Source of the DNA: Actinomycetota bacterium
GTDB taxonomy: Bacteria; Actinomycetota; Actinomycetes; Nanopelagicales; Nanopelagicaceae
DNA length: 36,493 nt
Direction: 5' to 3'
Assembly: GCA_009704505.1 (NCBI GenBank)
Contig: WLEB01000007.1
Span: 1-36,493 of the forward strand
In this document: one piece after another, positions 1 through 9,105 of the stretch
Numbering within the stretch: position 1 is the stretch's first letter
Layout of the letters: every line of letters starts with the position of its first letter
Made by a program: the position numbers and the translations under genes
Notes under the pieces: generated by a model
What the model saw: the letters and a program-made list of their open reading frames with translations, nothing else
Told to the model about the DNA's origin: nothing
Database searches by the model: none

Positions 1-28
1 CTCCCATTGGCCGCTCGGGCAACCCGCC
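1..28 (-). tRNA. 5' part of a class II tRNA, probably tRNA-Tyr (cut by window edge)
   Basis: Read on the minus strand from position 28, the sequence starts with a 7-nt acceptor strand GGCGGGT, then T8 and G9, a D-stem CCC, a long D-loop containing GAGCGGCC, and the closing GGG followed by AG. This D-arm (CCC-GAGCGGCCAAT-GGG) closely matches the D-arm of bacterial tRNA-Tyr as I remember it, where CCCGAGCGGCCAAAGGGAG is typical; tRNA-Ser is the next possibility because it is also class II. The anticodon and the 3' half lie outside the window, so the identity is not proven. Confidence 0.72.
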
Positions 29-61
29 AGGGTCGAACAAGTACTGCGGCAATTATGGATT

Positions 62-89
62 GTGCGAAGGGAAAGGATACCTTACGCAC
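62..89. other. Hairpin in the tRNA/yajQ divergent spacer
   Basis: GTGCG at 62-66 pairs with CGCAC at 85-89, and AAGG at 67-70 pairs with CCTT at 80-83, leaving one bulged A (84) and a 9-nt loop. It is a 9-bp stem in the 119-bp spacer between the tRNA (minus) and yajQ (plus). There is no T-tract after it on either strand, so it is not a classical terminator. It could be a 5' UTR element of yajQ or part of the tRNA leader. I see no convincing -35/-10 pair here; on the minus strand TTGATG and TATCCT are 15 bp apart, which is weak. Confidence 0.35.
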
Positions 90-147
90 GTAGGCATCAA
101 AACCCGGTTGTTTGGGTCCGCCTTTATGAGTCAAGGAGCCCATAAAA

Positions 148-639
148 ATGGCAGCAGATAGCAGTTTCGACGTAACTTCAAAGATCGATCGTATGGAGTT
201 AGACAATGCCATTAATCAAGCAGTCAGAGAAATTGATACACGTTTTGATTTTAAAAACACTGGATCAAAAATTGAGCTTGAGGGTGAGAAGATATTGATC
301 GAAGCCGACACAGAAGAGCGCGCTAAGGCGGCACTTGATGTTGTTAAAGACAAAATGATCAAACGTGGTGTCTCGCTTAAGCATTTGGATGCTGGTGAAC
401 CTCAACTATCGGGCAAAATTTACAAAATTGCCGCACCGCTAAAAGAAGGTATATCAACTGAAAATGCCAAGAAGATTGCAAAGAAGATTCGTGATGACGG
501 TCCAAAATCTGTTAAAACCCAAATTCAAGGCGATGAACTGCGCGTAACATCAAAAAGTCGAGATGATCTGCAAGAGACCATGGCCATGATTAAAGATGGT
601 GGCTGGGATTTCGCAGTTCAATTCACGAACTTTAGATAA
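148..639 (+). CDS. yajQ: YajQ family nucleotide-binding protein (DUF520)
   Basis: This is a 163-aa protein, the usual length of the YajQ family. It starts with the typical [14 protein letters not shown]-terminus and ends with the conserved [13 protein letters not shown]. The family has two ferredoxin-like alpha/beta domains and binds nucleotides; a Xanthomonas homologue is a cyclic-di-GMP effector, but the general role is unsettled. It is predicted to be cytoplasmic. AAGGAG at 133-138, 9 nt before the ATG, is a good ribosome site, so this is one of the few genes here with a leadered start. The next gene's TTG start follows its TAA stop directly and in the same frame. Confidence 0.95.
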   Translation: MAADSSFDVTSKIDRMELDNAINQAVREIDTRFDFKNTGSKIELEGEKILIEADTEERAKAALDVVKDKMIKRGVSLKHLDAGEPQLSGKIYKIAAPLKEGISTENAKKIAKKIRDDGPKSVKTQIQGDELRVTSKSRDDLQETMAMIKDGGWDFAVQFTNFR

Positions 640-1530
640 TTGACTAAAAACAAGCTCGGTCTTTTATTTGGCATTAGTGCCTATTCACTCTGGGGATTAT
701 TCCCTCTCTACTGGCCATTACTTGAACCAGCTAATCCATTAGAGATTGTCTCCCACCGCGCGGTTTGGACGCTAATTTTTTGTGTGATTGTTTTAATTGC
801 AACAAAAGCGTTCAAGGAAACTTTAGTGACACTAAAGCGTCCAAAAGTTGCAGCAAAACTTTTTGCAACTTCCTTGCTGATCTCAATTAACTGGCTAATT
901 TATATCTGGGCAACAAACAATGGCCATGTAGTTGAAGCATCTCTGGGCTATTACATTAATCCACTGATCACAATTGGATTTGGTGTTTTTTTACTTAAAG
1001 AAAAGCTTCGCCCCTTGCAGTGGGTCTCTGTTTCTGTTGCAACAGTTGGAGTCTCAGTTCTAACAATTGCATATGGCCGACTTCCATGGATTGCGCTGGG
1101 ATTAGCTTTATCGTGGGGCAGTTATGGCTTGATTAAAAAGCAGCTAGGACTAGGCGCCCTGGAAGGCTTGGCTATTGAAACCTTTATCTCAGCATTCTTT
1201 TACCTTGCTTATCTAGTTTTTCTTGGAAACCAAGGAACTGGTCAGTTTGGAAATGGCTGGGGACTCACCTTGCTATTGATGAGTGCGGGTGCGGTAACGG
1301 CTATTCCGCTACTTCTATTTAATGGCGCCGCTAACCGCTTGCCTTTTACAACGATAGGTCTTCTTCAATACATCACACCAACATTGCAGTTTTCTTGTGG
1401 TGTGTGGATCTATCACGAGGCGATGCCGACTTCTCGCTGGATAGGATTTTTTATTATTTGGATCGCACTGATCGCACTTGCTGCAGACCTGATTAGATCA
1501 AACAGATCGGTCAATAACAGCATCGCATAA
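640..1530 (+). CDS. rarD: RarD/EamA family permease
   Basis: This 296-aa protein is very hydrophobic, with about ten membrane helices arranged as two EamA repeats. The N-terminal signature (LWGLFPLYWPLLEP) and the following EIVSHRAVWTLIF segment are characteristic of RarD. The family is called chloramphenicol-sensitive protein but the true substrate is not known; related EamA proteins export metabolites. The TTG at 640 is chosen because no ATG or GTG fits and the family begins a few residues before this point. It directly follows the yajQ stop in the same frame and has no Shine-Dalgarno sequence, so it probably depends on translation of yajQ. Its last 33 bp overlap the 3' end of the polyprenyl synthase gene on the other strand. 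Confidence 0.88.
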   Translation: MTKNKLGLLFGISAYSLWGLFPLYWPLLEPANPLEIVSHRAVWTLIFCVIVLIATKAFKETLVTLKRPKVAAKLFATSLLISINWLIYIWATNNGHVVEASLGYYINPLITIGFGVFLLKEKLRPLQWVSVSVATVGVSVLTIAYGRLPWIALGLALSWGSYGLIKKQLGLGALEGLAIETFISAFFYLAYLVFLGNQGTGQFGNGWGLTLLLMSAGAVTAIPLLLFNGAANRLPFTTIGLLQYITPTLQFSCGVWIYHEAMPTSRWIGFFIIWIALIALAADLIRSNRSVNNSIA

Positions 1531-2487
1531 AGACATCAAAGCCCCTGTTGCATCATTAACTGGTAGCGGCCCTAGAGCCAAACGTGCTTGCTTAGCAATA
1601 TCGTGTAATTGCTGACGTGATTCATCCAACGCTTTATGGGTTCTCAGTTCAACTAAAACCTGTTGAACAGTTGATTCATCTTCAATTGGACTAGCTAGAA
1701 GTTGCTTAAGTTCAGAGTCGGCAGAATCTGTAGATTTCATAACATTGAGTGTTACTAACGTTGGAACACCTTCACGCAGATCTGTTCCAGGTGTTTTTCC
1801 AGATTGATTTGATTCACTTGCAATATCAATAACATCATCTGCCAACTGAAAAGCTACTCCTATTTTTTCACCAAAGACTGTTACGGTCTCAGTAATATCT
1901 TTTGGTGCACCAGAGATCATCCCGCCATAGCGAGCAGAGGCTGAAATTAATGAACCTGTTTTATCTGCAACAACCTTTAAGTAATGTTCCAAAGGATCTT
2001 GTCCTGGATTTGGTCCTTGTGTTTCCATTATCTGGCCGATAACAAGTCGTTCAAATGTTCGTGCCTGCAAACGCACGGCCGCTGGTCCAAGGTCAGCCAA
2101 AAGATCAGATGACTTAGCAAAGAGAAAGTCGCCAGTTAAAATCGCAATTGTATTTCCCCAGCGCATGTTGGCACTTTCTACTCCACGTCGTAGTGGAGCC
2201 TCATCCATTACATCATCGTGATAAAGAGTTGCTAAATGTGTAATCTCGCATGCAACAGCTGCAGCGATGATCTCCTGACCAGTTGGGTCGCCATATTGTG
2301 ATGTGAGCAGAGTGAGCAAAGGACGCAATCGCTTTCCACCTGCTGAGACCAAGTGGTGGGCAGTCTCATCTACAAATGGATACTCACTTCTTGTGTGGCT
2401 TCGCAGTAAGGACTCAACTTCTGCCATTCGGGCAACTAAATGCGCTTCAAGATCTGGCGCAATATTTGGAATCCCAAAGGTAGACAT
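1498..2487 (-). CDS. Long-chain polyprenyl diphosphate synthase (menaquinone side chain)
   Basis: This 329-aa protein is a trans-isoprenyl diphosphate synthase. It carries the first Asp-rich motif DDVMD (residues 91-95), followed by the paired arginines (LRRG), and the second motif DDVID (217-221). The fifth residue before the first motif is Ala (LATLYHDD), a small residue that in this family allows long chains, as in octaprenyl synthase IspB; short-chain enzymes have an aromatic there. It therefore probably makes the C40-C50 tail that MenA attaches to DHNA. It is the last gene of the nuo operon: its ATG overlaps the nuoN stop as TGATG. The exact chain length cannot be read from sequence. Confidence 0.9.
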   Translation of the reverse strand: MSTFGIPNIAPDLEAHLVARMAEVESLLRSHTRSEYPFVDETAHHLVSAGGKRLRPLLTLLTSQYGDPTGQEIIAAAVACEITHLATLYHDDVMDEAPLRRGVESANMRWGNTIAILTGDFLFAKSSDLLADLGPAAVRLQARTFERLVIGQIMETQGPNPGQDPLEHYLKVVADKTGSLISASARYGGMISGAPKDITETVTVFGEKIGVAFQLADDVIDIASESNQSGKTPGTDLREGVPTLVTLNVMKSTDSADSELKQLLASPIEDESTVQQVLVELRTHKALDESRQQLHDIAKQARLALGPLPVNDATGALMSLCDAVIDRSV

Positions 2488-4004
2488 CAGCGAATGAAAG
2501 TTGCTAGATCTGAAATGAAGTCAATAATCGGTGTTGGATAAACACCAAGTATTAATGTGATTGCAGCAGATGCCACAATGGCTGATCGTGTAAGGATCGA
2601 AGGGATCTCAACTCCAGTTCCATCTTCACTGGCATCACTAAAGAACATTAATACAATGACACGAATGTAGAAAAATGCAGCAAGTGCACTTGAAAATATT
2701 GCTACAAGTACAAGTCCAGTTGCACCACTTTCATATGCAGCTGAAAAGATTGAAAACTTTCCAATAAAGCCACTTGTTAGTGGAATACCGGCAAAGGCAA
2801 GTAAGAAGAATGCAAATGTTGAAGCGGCAAATGGAGAGCGTTTTCCAAGACCCTTCCAGCGGTTTAGGTCGGTTACTTCACCCGATGAATCACGAACAAG
2901 AGTGACAACTGCGAATGCACCTACTGTTGTAATTCCGTAGGCAAATAGATAGAAAATCGTTGCATCTAACCCAGACTTATTGAGTGCAATAACACCTGTT
3001 AGTAAAAAGCCTGCATGGGCAATAGAAGAGTAGGCAAGCATTCTTTTAACGTCACGTTGTGTTACCGCTACAAGAGATCCAAGTAGCATCGTGATCACAG
3101 CGATTGCAGTTAGCACTGGCGACCAAGACCATTGGGCATTTGCAAATACTGTGTAATAAATTCGCAGCATCGCGCCAAAGGCTGCAACCTTTGTTGCAGC
3201 TGCCATAAATGCTGTTACAGGAGTTGGTGCACCTTGATAAACATCTGGTGCCCATGAATGAAATGGAACTGCTCCAACTTTAAAGAGCAGGCCGATTGAT
3301 AAAAATGCTATTCCAATAAGAAGTAAAACATCATTTCCGCTTCCGCCAATTACAGAGGCTTGAATGCCAGCAAAATCTAGTGATCCCGAGTACCCATATA
3401 GATATGCGGCTCCGAATAAAAAGAATGCGGATGAGAAAGAACCCAGCAAGAAATACTTTAACGCTGACTCTTGAGATGCCAATCGACGACGGCGTGACAA
3501 ACCAGCCATGAGATATAGAGGCAGTGAGAGCATCTCTAAAGCAACAAACAATGTGATCAGATCCCCAGCAACTGGGAACATCAACATTCCAGAGACAGCA
3601 AACAATGTCAGTGGGTATACCTCGGTGACTTGAGTTCCCATTGCAATTGCTCTACGTTCCTCTTCCGAACCAGGTAAGGCTGCAGGAAGGGCCGTGAAAT
3701 GTTCTGTATCTGCGATTAATAGAATTGCAATGATTGAAATAATCAAAATACTGCCCTGTAGAAGAACTGCTGGGCCATCAATAATGATCGATCCCATAGC
3801 CGGTGTCAGGGACTGTTCGCCTCGAATATTCCAAACTTGAAATAGTGCAAGAGTTAAAACACCAAGTGCAAGTGTTAATTGAACAATAGGACGCTTGGCC
3901 TTAGAGACAAAAGCCTCAACTAAAACACCGATTAACGCTCCCCCGAGCAAAATAAGCATGGGTGAAAGCAACGTATATGAAAGTACTGGCGATGTAAAAG
4001 TCAT
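2487..4004 (-). CDS. nuoN: NADH-quinone oxidoreductase subunit N
   Basis: NuoN is one of the three antiporter-like proton-pumping subunits in the membrane arm of complex I. The 505-aa protein has about 14 membrane helices. The key charged residues are present: Glu157 in FVALEMLSLPLYL (helix 5) and Lys242 in LLFKVGAVPFHSWAPDVYQG (helix 7). A charged loop of about 25 residues after residue 100 and the RRRR segment at 171-174 lie between helices. The start ATG overlaps the nuoM stop by one base (TAATG), and its own stop overlaps the polyprenyl synthase start (TGATG), pointing to coupled translation. Confidence 0.97.
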   Translation of the reverse strand: MTFTSPVLSYTLLSPMLILLGGALIGVLVEAFVSKAKRPIVQLTLALGVLTLALFQVWNIRGEQSLTPAMGSIIIDGPAVLLQGSILIISIIAILLIADTEHFTALPAALPGSEEERRAIAMGTQVTEVYPLTLFAVSGMLMFPVAGDLITLFVALEMLSLPLYLMAGLSRRRRLASQESALKYFLLGSFSSAFFLFGAAYLYGYSGSLDFAGIQASVIGGSGNDVLLLIGIAFLSIGLLFKVGAVPFHSWAPDVYQGAPTPVTAFMAAATKVAAFGAMLRIYYTVFANAQWSWSPVLTAIAVITMLLGSLVAVTQRDVKRMLAYSSIAHAGFLLTGVIALNKSGLDATIFYLFAYGITTVGAFAVVTLVRDSSGEVTDLNRWKGLGKRSPFAASTFAFFLLAFAGIPLTSGFIGKFSIFSAAYESGATGLVLVAIFSSALAAFFYIRVIVLMFFSDASEDGTGVEIPSILTRSAIVASAAITLILGVYPTPIIDFISDLATFIR

Positions 4005-5512
4005 TACTTGTCCTCAATGCTTGGAACTGGATCAGTGAAACCTAATTGGGAAATGATGTTTGTGGTTGCTGGATTAATGATCTTTAGCAATGGCGATGGG
4101 TAGAAGCCCAAAACCACAATGATTGCTACAACGGGTGCGATGGCTACTTTTTCGCGAAGATTTAAATCCTTTAAGTTCTCATTGCCTGGAGTCGTTGGTC
4201 CATGCAAAGCTTTTTGAACAGGAATTAAAATATAAAGTGCTGCCAGAACTATTCCAAAGGTTGCAATGACTGCATGAACTGGATATCTAGTAAAAGTACC
4301 CACCAAGACTAAAAATTCACCGACAAAGCTTGAAAGTCCAGGAAGGGCTAGAGAAGAAAGTCCCGCAAAGAAGAAAGTCCATGCCATCACTGGAGTGACA
4401 CGTTGCAAGCCACCGAAATCTGAAATTGTGGAAGATCCACGACGCGAAATCATCCACCCCGCCACTAAGAACAAGGCCGCTGTTGAGAAGGCATGGTTGA
4501 ACATGTAAAGAACTGCGCCAGAGTGACCTTGCGTTGTCATTGCAAAAATTCCAAGTGTTATAAATCCAAAGTGAGAGATTGACGTATATGCAATTAAACG
4601 CTTAATATCTTTTTGGCCGATTGCAAGGAATGCTCCGTAGAGAATTGAAATGACTGCCAGAATCAAAATCAGCGGTGTGAAGGTTTTGCTTGCTTCAGGA
4701 AATAGCGTTAAGCAGTATCGAATCATTCCAAATGTTCCAACTTTATCTAGAACACCTAGAAGTAGAACTGATGTTCCTGGGGATGCCGATCCTGCTGCGT
4801 CAGGTAGCCAAGTGTGGAATGGCCAGACTGGAGCCTTGATTGCAAATGCGATGAAGAATCCTAGGAACAAAAGATTTTGAGTTGTAGAGCTCATTTGCAA
4901 CTGAGATAGCTCGTTAATATCAAATGTATGTCCAAATTGATCGCCAGACATAACGTAAAGCGCGATTATTGAGGCAAGCATCAATAATCCTCCGACAAGA
5001 CTGTAAATCAAGAACTTAACCGCGGCTGCAGAGCGTTCGCCTGTTCCATATCCTCCGATTAAGAAGTAGACAGGAATTAACATCGCTTCAAAAATCACAT
5101 AGAACAAGAAAACATCTGTTGCTGCAAAAACACCGATCATCATTGTTTCAAGCACAAGAATTAAAATATAAAAGGTTTTTACACTCCAACGTCCACCGTG
5201 TGCCTCATTCCAACCAGCAAGCACCACGATTGGTGCCAAAACAGTTGACATTAAAATAAGCACTAATGCAATTGCATCGATTCCCACCGCAAAATTGATT
5301 CCAAAACTTGGGATCCAGGCGTATTTTTCAACAAATTGAAGTTCTACGTTTTCGCGTTCAAAACTCAATGTCATTCCAATTGTCACGAGCAATACGGCAA
5401 TTGTTGTGATGAAAGCAGCCTGCTTTGCAGCTTTTTCGTTTGCCTTAGGCAAAACTGAAACAACGGCAGCGCCAACTAACGGCAAGAACATCAATAAAGT
5501 TAACCAATTCAT
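4004..5512 (-). CDS. nuoM: NADH-quinone oxidoreductase subunit M
   Basis: This is the second antiporter-like proton-pumping subunit of complex I, 502 aa from the ATG at 5512. Glu142 in VIFEAMLIPVYFLIGGYG and Lys226 in AIKAPVWPFHTWLPDA are the conserved channel residues. An in-frame ATG at 5530 would add MGGGFI, but that start lies inside nuoL; the ATG at 5512 overlaps the nuoL stop as TAATG, exactly like other junctions in this operon, and begins with the usual MNWLTLLMFLPLVG hydrophobic helix. The C-terminus ends in a short charged tail (PVPSIEDK). Confidence 0.96.
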   Translation of the reverse strand: MNWLTLLMFLPLVGAAVVSVLPKANEKAAKQAAFITTIAVLLVTIGMTLSFERENVELQFVEKYAWIPSFGINFAVGIDAIALVLILMSTVLAPIVVLAGWNEAHGGRWSVKTFYILILVLETMMIGVFAATDVFLFYVIFEAMLIPVYFLIGGYGTGERSAAAVKFLIYSLVGGLLMLASIIALYVMSGDQFGHTFDINELSQLQMSSTTQNLLFLGFFIAFAIKAPVWPFHTWLPDAAGSASPGTSVLLLGVLDKVGTFGMIRYCLTLFPEASKTFTPLILILAVISILYGAFLAIGQKDIKRLIAYTSISHFGFITLGIFAMTTQGHSGAVLYMFNHAFSTAALFLVAGWMISRRGSSTISDFGGLQRVTPVMAWTFFFAGLSSLALPGLSSFVGEFLVLVGTFTRYPVHAVIATFGIVLAALYILIPVQKALHGPTTPGNENLKDLNLREKVAIAPVVAIIVVLGFYPSPLLKIINPATTNIISQLGFTDPVPSIEDK

Positions 5513-7401
5513 TATGAAACCACCACCCAAATTGCAGCAATCAACGCAAGTGCGCCAATCAAAATAAGAGCGGCATAACTTCTAACAAAACCGTTCTGCA
5601 ATCCACGTAACCCTGATCCAGAACCAATTGCCATTCTTGCTACTGCCCTGACAGATCCATCGACAACAACGTCTTCAGTTTTTACCAATCCCTTAGTAAG
5701 TAACTGACCTGGACGCATAAAGAACTTCTCATTGAACTGATCTTGCATAAGATCTTTACGAACAAACTTTGTGATAAATGAAACATCTGCCGGTGCAATT
5801 GAATCAACGTTCTCACGCATGTACTTATAGACGGCGATTGAAACACCAATGGCAACCATTGTTAGAGCCAATGCAGAGACAACAATTGGTTTAAGCAATT
5901 CTTCATGCTCGCCGTGATCTTCAAATAATGGGCTCAGCCACTTATACAAAGCTTTGTCGTGATAGAGCAAGTATCCAGATGTAACAGAACCAACTGCCAA
6001 AACTGCCATTGGTAGCCACATCAACCACGGAGATTCATGTGGCTCCACGCCTTCGTCCCAACGCTTGGTACCGGCAAAAGTCAGGATCATTACTCGCGTC
6101 ATATAGAAAGCTGTTATTGCTGCACCGATCAATGTTAATGAGCCCAAGATAATTGCTTGGACGCCTCCAGAGTTAAAGGCAGATTCAATGATCATGTCCT
6201 TAGAGTAAAAACCTGCAAATGGTGGAACTCCAAGTATTGCTAGATATCCAATTCCAAATGTAATAAATGTAATTGGCATGAAGTGTCTGAGCGCTCCATA
6301 TTTGCGCATATTTACTTCATCGTTCATTCCATGCATCACCGAACCTGCACCTAGGAACATTCCAGCCTTAAAGAATCCATGTGTAATTAGATGCATGATT
6401 GCAAAGGCATATCCAATTGGCCCCAGACCTGTTGCCAAAATCATGTAACCGATCTGTGACATGGTTGAGGCAGCTAATGCCTTTTTAATATCATCTTTTG
6501 CTGTACCAATTAAGGCACCAAAAATCAGTGTTATTGCTCCAACTATTACAACTAGTAATTGAGCAATAGGAGCTGCATCAAAAACAAAATTGGAACGAGT
6601 GATGAGATAGACGCCCGCTGTAACCATTGTCGCTGCGTGAATCAATGCCGATACAGGTGTTGGACCTGCCATTGCATCTCCGAGCCACGCTTGCAATGGA
6701 AACTGCGCCGACTTTCCAGCAGCTGCAACAAGTAACATAACTCCCATTGCAGTTAATGCTGCTTCAGACGTGTGATGGGCCTGTTCTGCAACTCCGGAAA
6801 ATGAGACAGTCCCCATGGTGGCAAATGCGATCATGATTGCAAGTGAAAGACCCATATCTCCCACACGGTTCATAACAAATGCTTTTTTAGATGCAGTTGC
6901 ATATGCAGGTTTTTGATTCCAGAAACCAATCAAAAGATAAGAGGCAAGACCCACGCCCTCCCAGCCGACATAAAGACTTAAGTAACTATCTCCCAAAACC
7001 AATAGCAACATGGCTGCAATAAATAGGTTGAGGTATGCAAAGAATCTGCGGCGATCACGATCTTCTGACATGTATGCAATTGAATAAATATGGATAAGTG
7101 TGCCAACACCCGTAATGAGTAGGACGAAACAGATTGATAGTTGATCAAGAAGCAATCCGGCGTCAACGTTAAAACTTCCAACAGAAATCCACTCAAAGAG
7201 CTTTTGGGATGTTGGACGCATTTCGGCTGGGCGATTGACCATCTGAATTAAGTGATACGCACCGAGTGCAAAAGATGATCCCGATAAAGCAGTTGCTAAA
7301 AGATGTCCCCACTTGTCTGTACGACGACCGCCCAAGAGCAGAATCGCTGCCCCTGCAAATGGAAGCCCAATCAAATACACCAAGCTAGTTGAAATACCCA
7401 T
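5512..7401 (-). CDS. nuoL: NADH-quinone oxidoreductase subunit L
   Basis: This is the distal antiporter-like subunit of complex I. At 629 aa it has the normal actinobacterial length, including the long amphipathic lateral helix and last membrane helix that run along the membrane arm (about residues 540-629). Conserved channel residues are Glu148 in GWEGVGLASYLLIGFW and Lys230 in AAGKSAQFPLQAWLGDAM. The signature GPTPVSALIHAATMVTAGVY follows. The gene starts 2 bp after the nuoK stop and overlaps nuoM by one base. Confidence 0.97.
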   Translation of the reverse strand: MGISTSLVYLIGLPFAGAAILLLGGRRTDKWGHLLATALSGSSFALGAYHLIQMVNRPAEMRPTSQKLFEWISVGSFNVDAGLLLDQLSICFVLLITGVGTLIHIYSIAYMSEDRDRRRFFAYLNLFIAAMLLLVLGDSYLSLYVGWEGVGLASYLLIGFWNQKPAYATASKKAFVMNRVGDMGLSLAIMIAFATMGTVSFSGVAEQAHHTSEAALTAMGVMLLVAAAGKSAQFPLQAWLGDAMAGPTPVSALIHAATMVTAGVYLITRSNFVFDAAPIAQLLVVIVGAITLIFGALIGTAKDDIKKALAASTMSQIGYMILATGLGPIGYAFAIMHLITHGFFKAGMFLGAGSVMHGMNDEVNMRKYGALRHFMPITFITFGIGYLAILGVPPFAGFYSKDMIIESAFNSGGVQAIILGSLTLIGAAITAFYMTRVMILTFAGTKRWDEGVEPHESPWLMWLPMAVLAVGSVTSGYLLYHDKALYKWLSPLFEDHGEHEELLKPIVVSALALTMVAIGVSIAVYKYMRENVDSIAPADVSFITKFVRKDLMQDQFNEKFFMRPGQLLTKGLVKTEDVVVDGSVRAVARMAIGSGSGLRGLQNGFVRSYAALILIGALALIAAIWVVVS

Positions 7402-7403
7402 AA

Positions 7404-7703
7404 CTATCTCTTCAACAAACTTGCATCATCTACAGATGCAGAACGGCGGGATCTATATATTGCAACGATGATGGCTAGTCCCACTACTACTTCACAAGCA
7501 GCAACTACCATTGTAAAAAACGCCATTACTTGTCCATCAAGATTTCCATTAATTCTAGAAAATGTGACAAAAGATAAATTGGCAGCGTTTAACATCAATT
7601 CAATGCACATAAAGACAACAATGGCGTTACGGCGAACCACAACACCTACGGCGCCGATGGTAAATAGAAGAGCAGAAATGTAAAGATAATTGGAGGCATC
7701 CAT
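7404..7703 (-). CDS. nuoK: NADH-quinone oxidoreductase subunit K
   Basis: This 99-aa protein has three membrane helices, as usual for NuoK (MrpC-like). The conserved segment [20 protein letters not shown] holds the membrane Glu needed for proton transfer, and a second membrane Glu lies in [18 protein letters not shown]. The start ATG overlaps the nuoJ stop as TAATG. The gene is followed after 2 bp by nuoL. Confidence 0.96.
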   Translation of the reverse strand: MDASNYLYISALLFTIGAVGVVVRRNAIVVFMCIELMLNAANLSFVTFSRINGNLDGQVMAFFTMVVAACEVVVGLAIIVAIYRSRRSASVDDASLLKR

Positions 7704-8494
7704 TACTTTTCCTCCTCAACCTGTGTTGAAATCTTTTTGAGATCAAAAGTATTTGAATCAAGCATGTCGCCGCGGGCCTTCAAACTTGCATTTATTGAGT
7801 TAGGTGCTGGAGTTCCATCCGGCAAAAGAGCTGGTACATCAACAGCGTTGTGGCGTGCATAAACTCCAGGCGCAGGTAACCCTGCAGCTGTTGCTAATGA
7901 TTCACCACGGAATCGGTTGATTGATTGTTGACGCTGAGTCGACTTCTTGGAAGAACGTGGTTGATGAGCAAGAACCATTGCACCTAGTGCAGCTGTTACT
8001 AAGAGCGCTGAAATAACCTCGAAGGGCCAAACAAATCTAGAAAATAGTAAGTAACCAATGCCTTCAACATTTCCATCTGCATTTGCCGCAGATAGTCCAA
8101 TTGCATCGCGACCAAGTGTTGCGCGGCCTAGTAATGAAACCATCAAGCCACCAAAGCCAACGGCTGCAGTAATTGCAATCGGACGAAGGCCTTTGATTGT
8201 CTCTGTCAATGAATCGGATGAATCAACACCGACAAGCATAAGAATAAATAAGAAGAGCATCATTACTGCTCCGGTGTAAACAACTACTTGAACAATTCCC
8301 AAGAACACCGCATCTTGTGCGATGTAAAAAACTGCAAGCACAACCATGACAAAGGCCATGAGAATTGCAGAGTGAACAGCTTTTTTAACCAAGAGCATCG
8401 CTAGGGCTGCAAGGACAGCAAGAGGTCCAAGAATCCAAAACATTACAGCTTCTGGAGTTGCAGTCTGTCCGACTTCAAGGGCTAATTGCATCAT
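7703..8494 (-). CDS. nuoJ: NADH-quinone oxidoreductase subunit J
   Basis: This 263-aa membrane subunit has five helices in the first ~175 residues. The [19 protein letters not shown] segment in the third helix is the most conserved part of NuoJ and contains the pi-bulge seen in complex I structures. A hydrophilic tail of about 85 residues ([12 protein letters not shown] onward) follows; actinobacterial NuoJ proteins often carry such a tail, whose role is unknown. Two adjacent ATGs are possible at 8494 (ATGA overlap with the nuoI stop) and 8491 (TGATG overlap); the difference is one Met. Confidence 0.95.
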   Translation of the reverse strand: MMQLALEVGQTATPEAVMFWILGPLAVLAALAMLLVKKAVHSAILMAFVMVVLAVFYIAQDAVFLGIVQVVVYTGAVMMLFLFILMLVGVDSSDSLTETIKGLRPIAITAAVGFGGLMVSLLGRATLGRDAIGLSAANADGNVEGIGYLLFSRFVWPFEVISALLVTAALGAMVLAHQPRSSKKSTQRQQSINRFRGESLATAAGLPAPGVYARHNAVDVPALLPDGTPAPNSINASLKARGDMLDSNTFDLKKISTQVEEEK

Positions 8495-9105
8495 TTATCA
8501 AGCTCCTGCGAAGGATGTGCTTGCTTTACATCACCGTTGTAATAATTCGTATCGTTCATATCTGGATACATCGGGTGGGGCGGCATCAACATTCCTGCAC
8601 GTAAAGGTGCCAAAAGATCTGCTTTTTCAAAGATTAACTTCGCACGTGAATCATCGGCTAGTTCATATTCATTTGTCATTGTAAGTGCGCGAGTTGGGCA
8701 TGCCTCAATGCATAGACCACAAAAAACACAACGCAGATAATTAATTTGATAAACCTTGCCGTATCGCTCACCTGGTGACATACGGTTTTCTTCAGTGTTG
8801 TTTTCACCCTCTACGTAGATTGCATCTGCAGGACATGCCCAAGCACATAGCTCACATCCAATACATTTCTCTAAACCATCTGGGTGTCTATTGAGTTGAT
8901 GACGGCCATGGAATCGCTCTTCTGTTGGAGCTTTTACTTCAGGATATTCAACAGTCAAAGGCTTTTTAAACATGGTTGAAAAAGTGACCCAAAAGCCACG
9001 CATATGACCAAAGAAACCTACTGTCGGCTTCTGATCAACTTCATAAAACTCAACATCATTGATGCCTAAATCTTTTGGCTTTAATGGTTCGAGGTTTTCA
9101 GTCAC
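8491..9105 (-). CDS. nuoI: NADH-quinone oxidoreductase subunit I (two 4Fe-4S clusters)
   Basis: NuoI is the TYKY-type ferredoxin subunit that carries clusters N6a and N6b toward NuoB. From the GTG at 9105 it is 204 aa. Two motifs are seen: C81-x2-C84-x2-C87-x3-C91-P and C126-x2-C129-x2-C132-x3-C136-P. I choose the GTG at 9105 because AGGGGG at 9111-9116 lies 5 nt upstream and the overlap with nuoH is then only 8 bp. The alternative ATG at 9132 would add nine residues and overlap nuoH by 35 bp, with no ribosome site in front of it. Confidence 0.95.
   Translation of the reverse strand: MTENLEPLKPKDLGINDVEFYEVDQKPTVGFFGHMRGFWVTFSTMFKKPLTVEYPEVKAPTEERFHGRHQLNRHPDGLEKCIGCELCAWACPADAIYVEGENNTEENRMSPGERYGKVYQINYLRCVFCGLCIEACPTRALTMTNEYELADDSRAKLIFEKADLLAPLRAGMLMPPHPMYPDMNDTNYYNGDVKQAHPSQELDK

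Noticed and set aside
1-120. Resemblance of the plus strand to an SRP RNA or riboswitch
   Set aside because: The CAGG...GAA...AGTACTGC order recalls the SRP core, but the asymmetric loop sequence does not match. The first 28 bases are explained by a tRNA on the minus strand.
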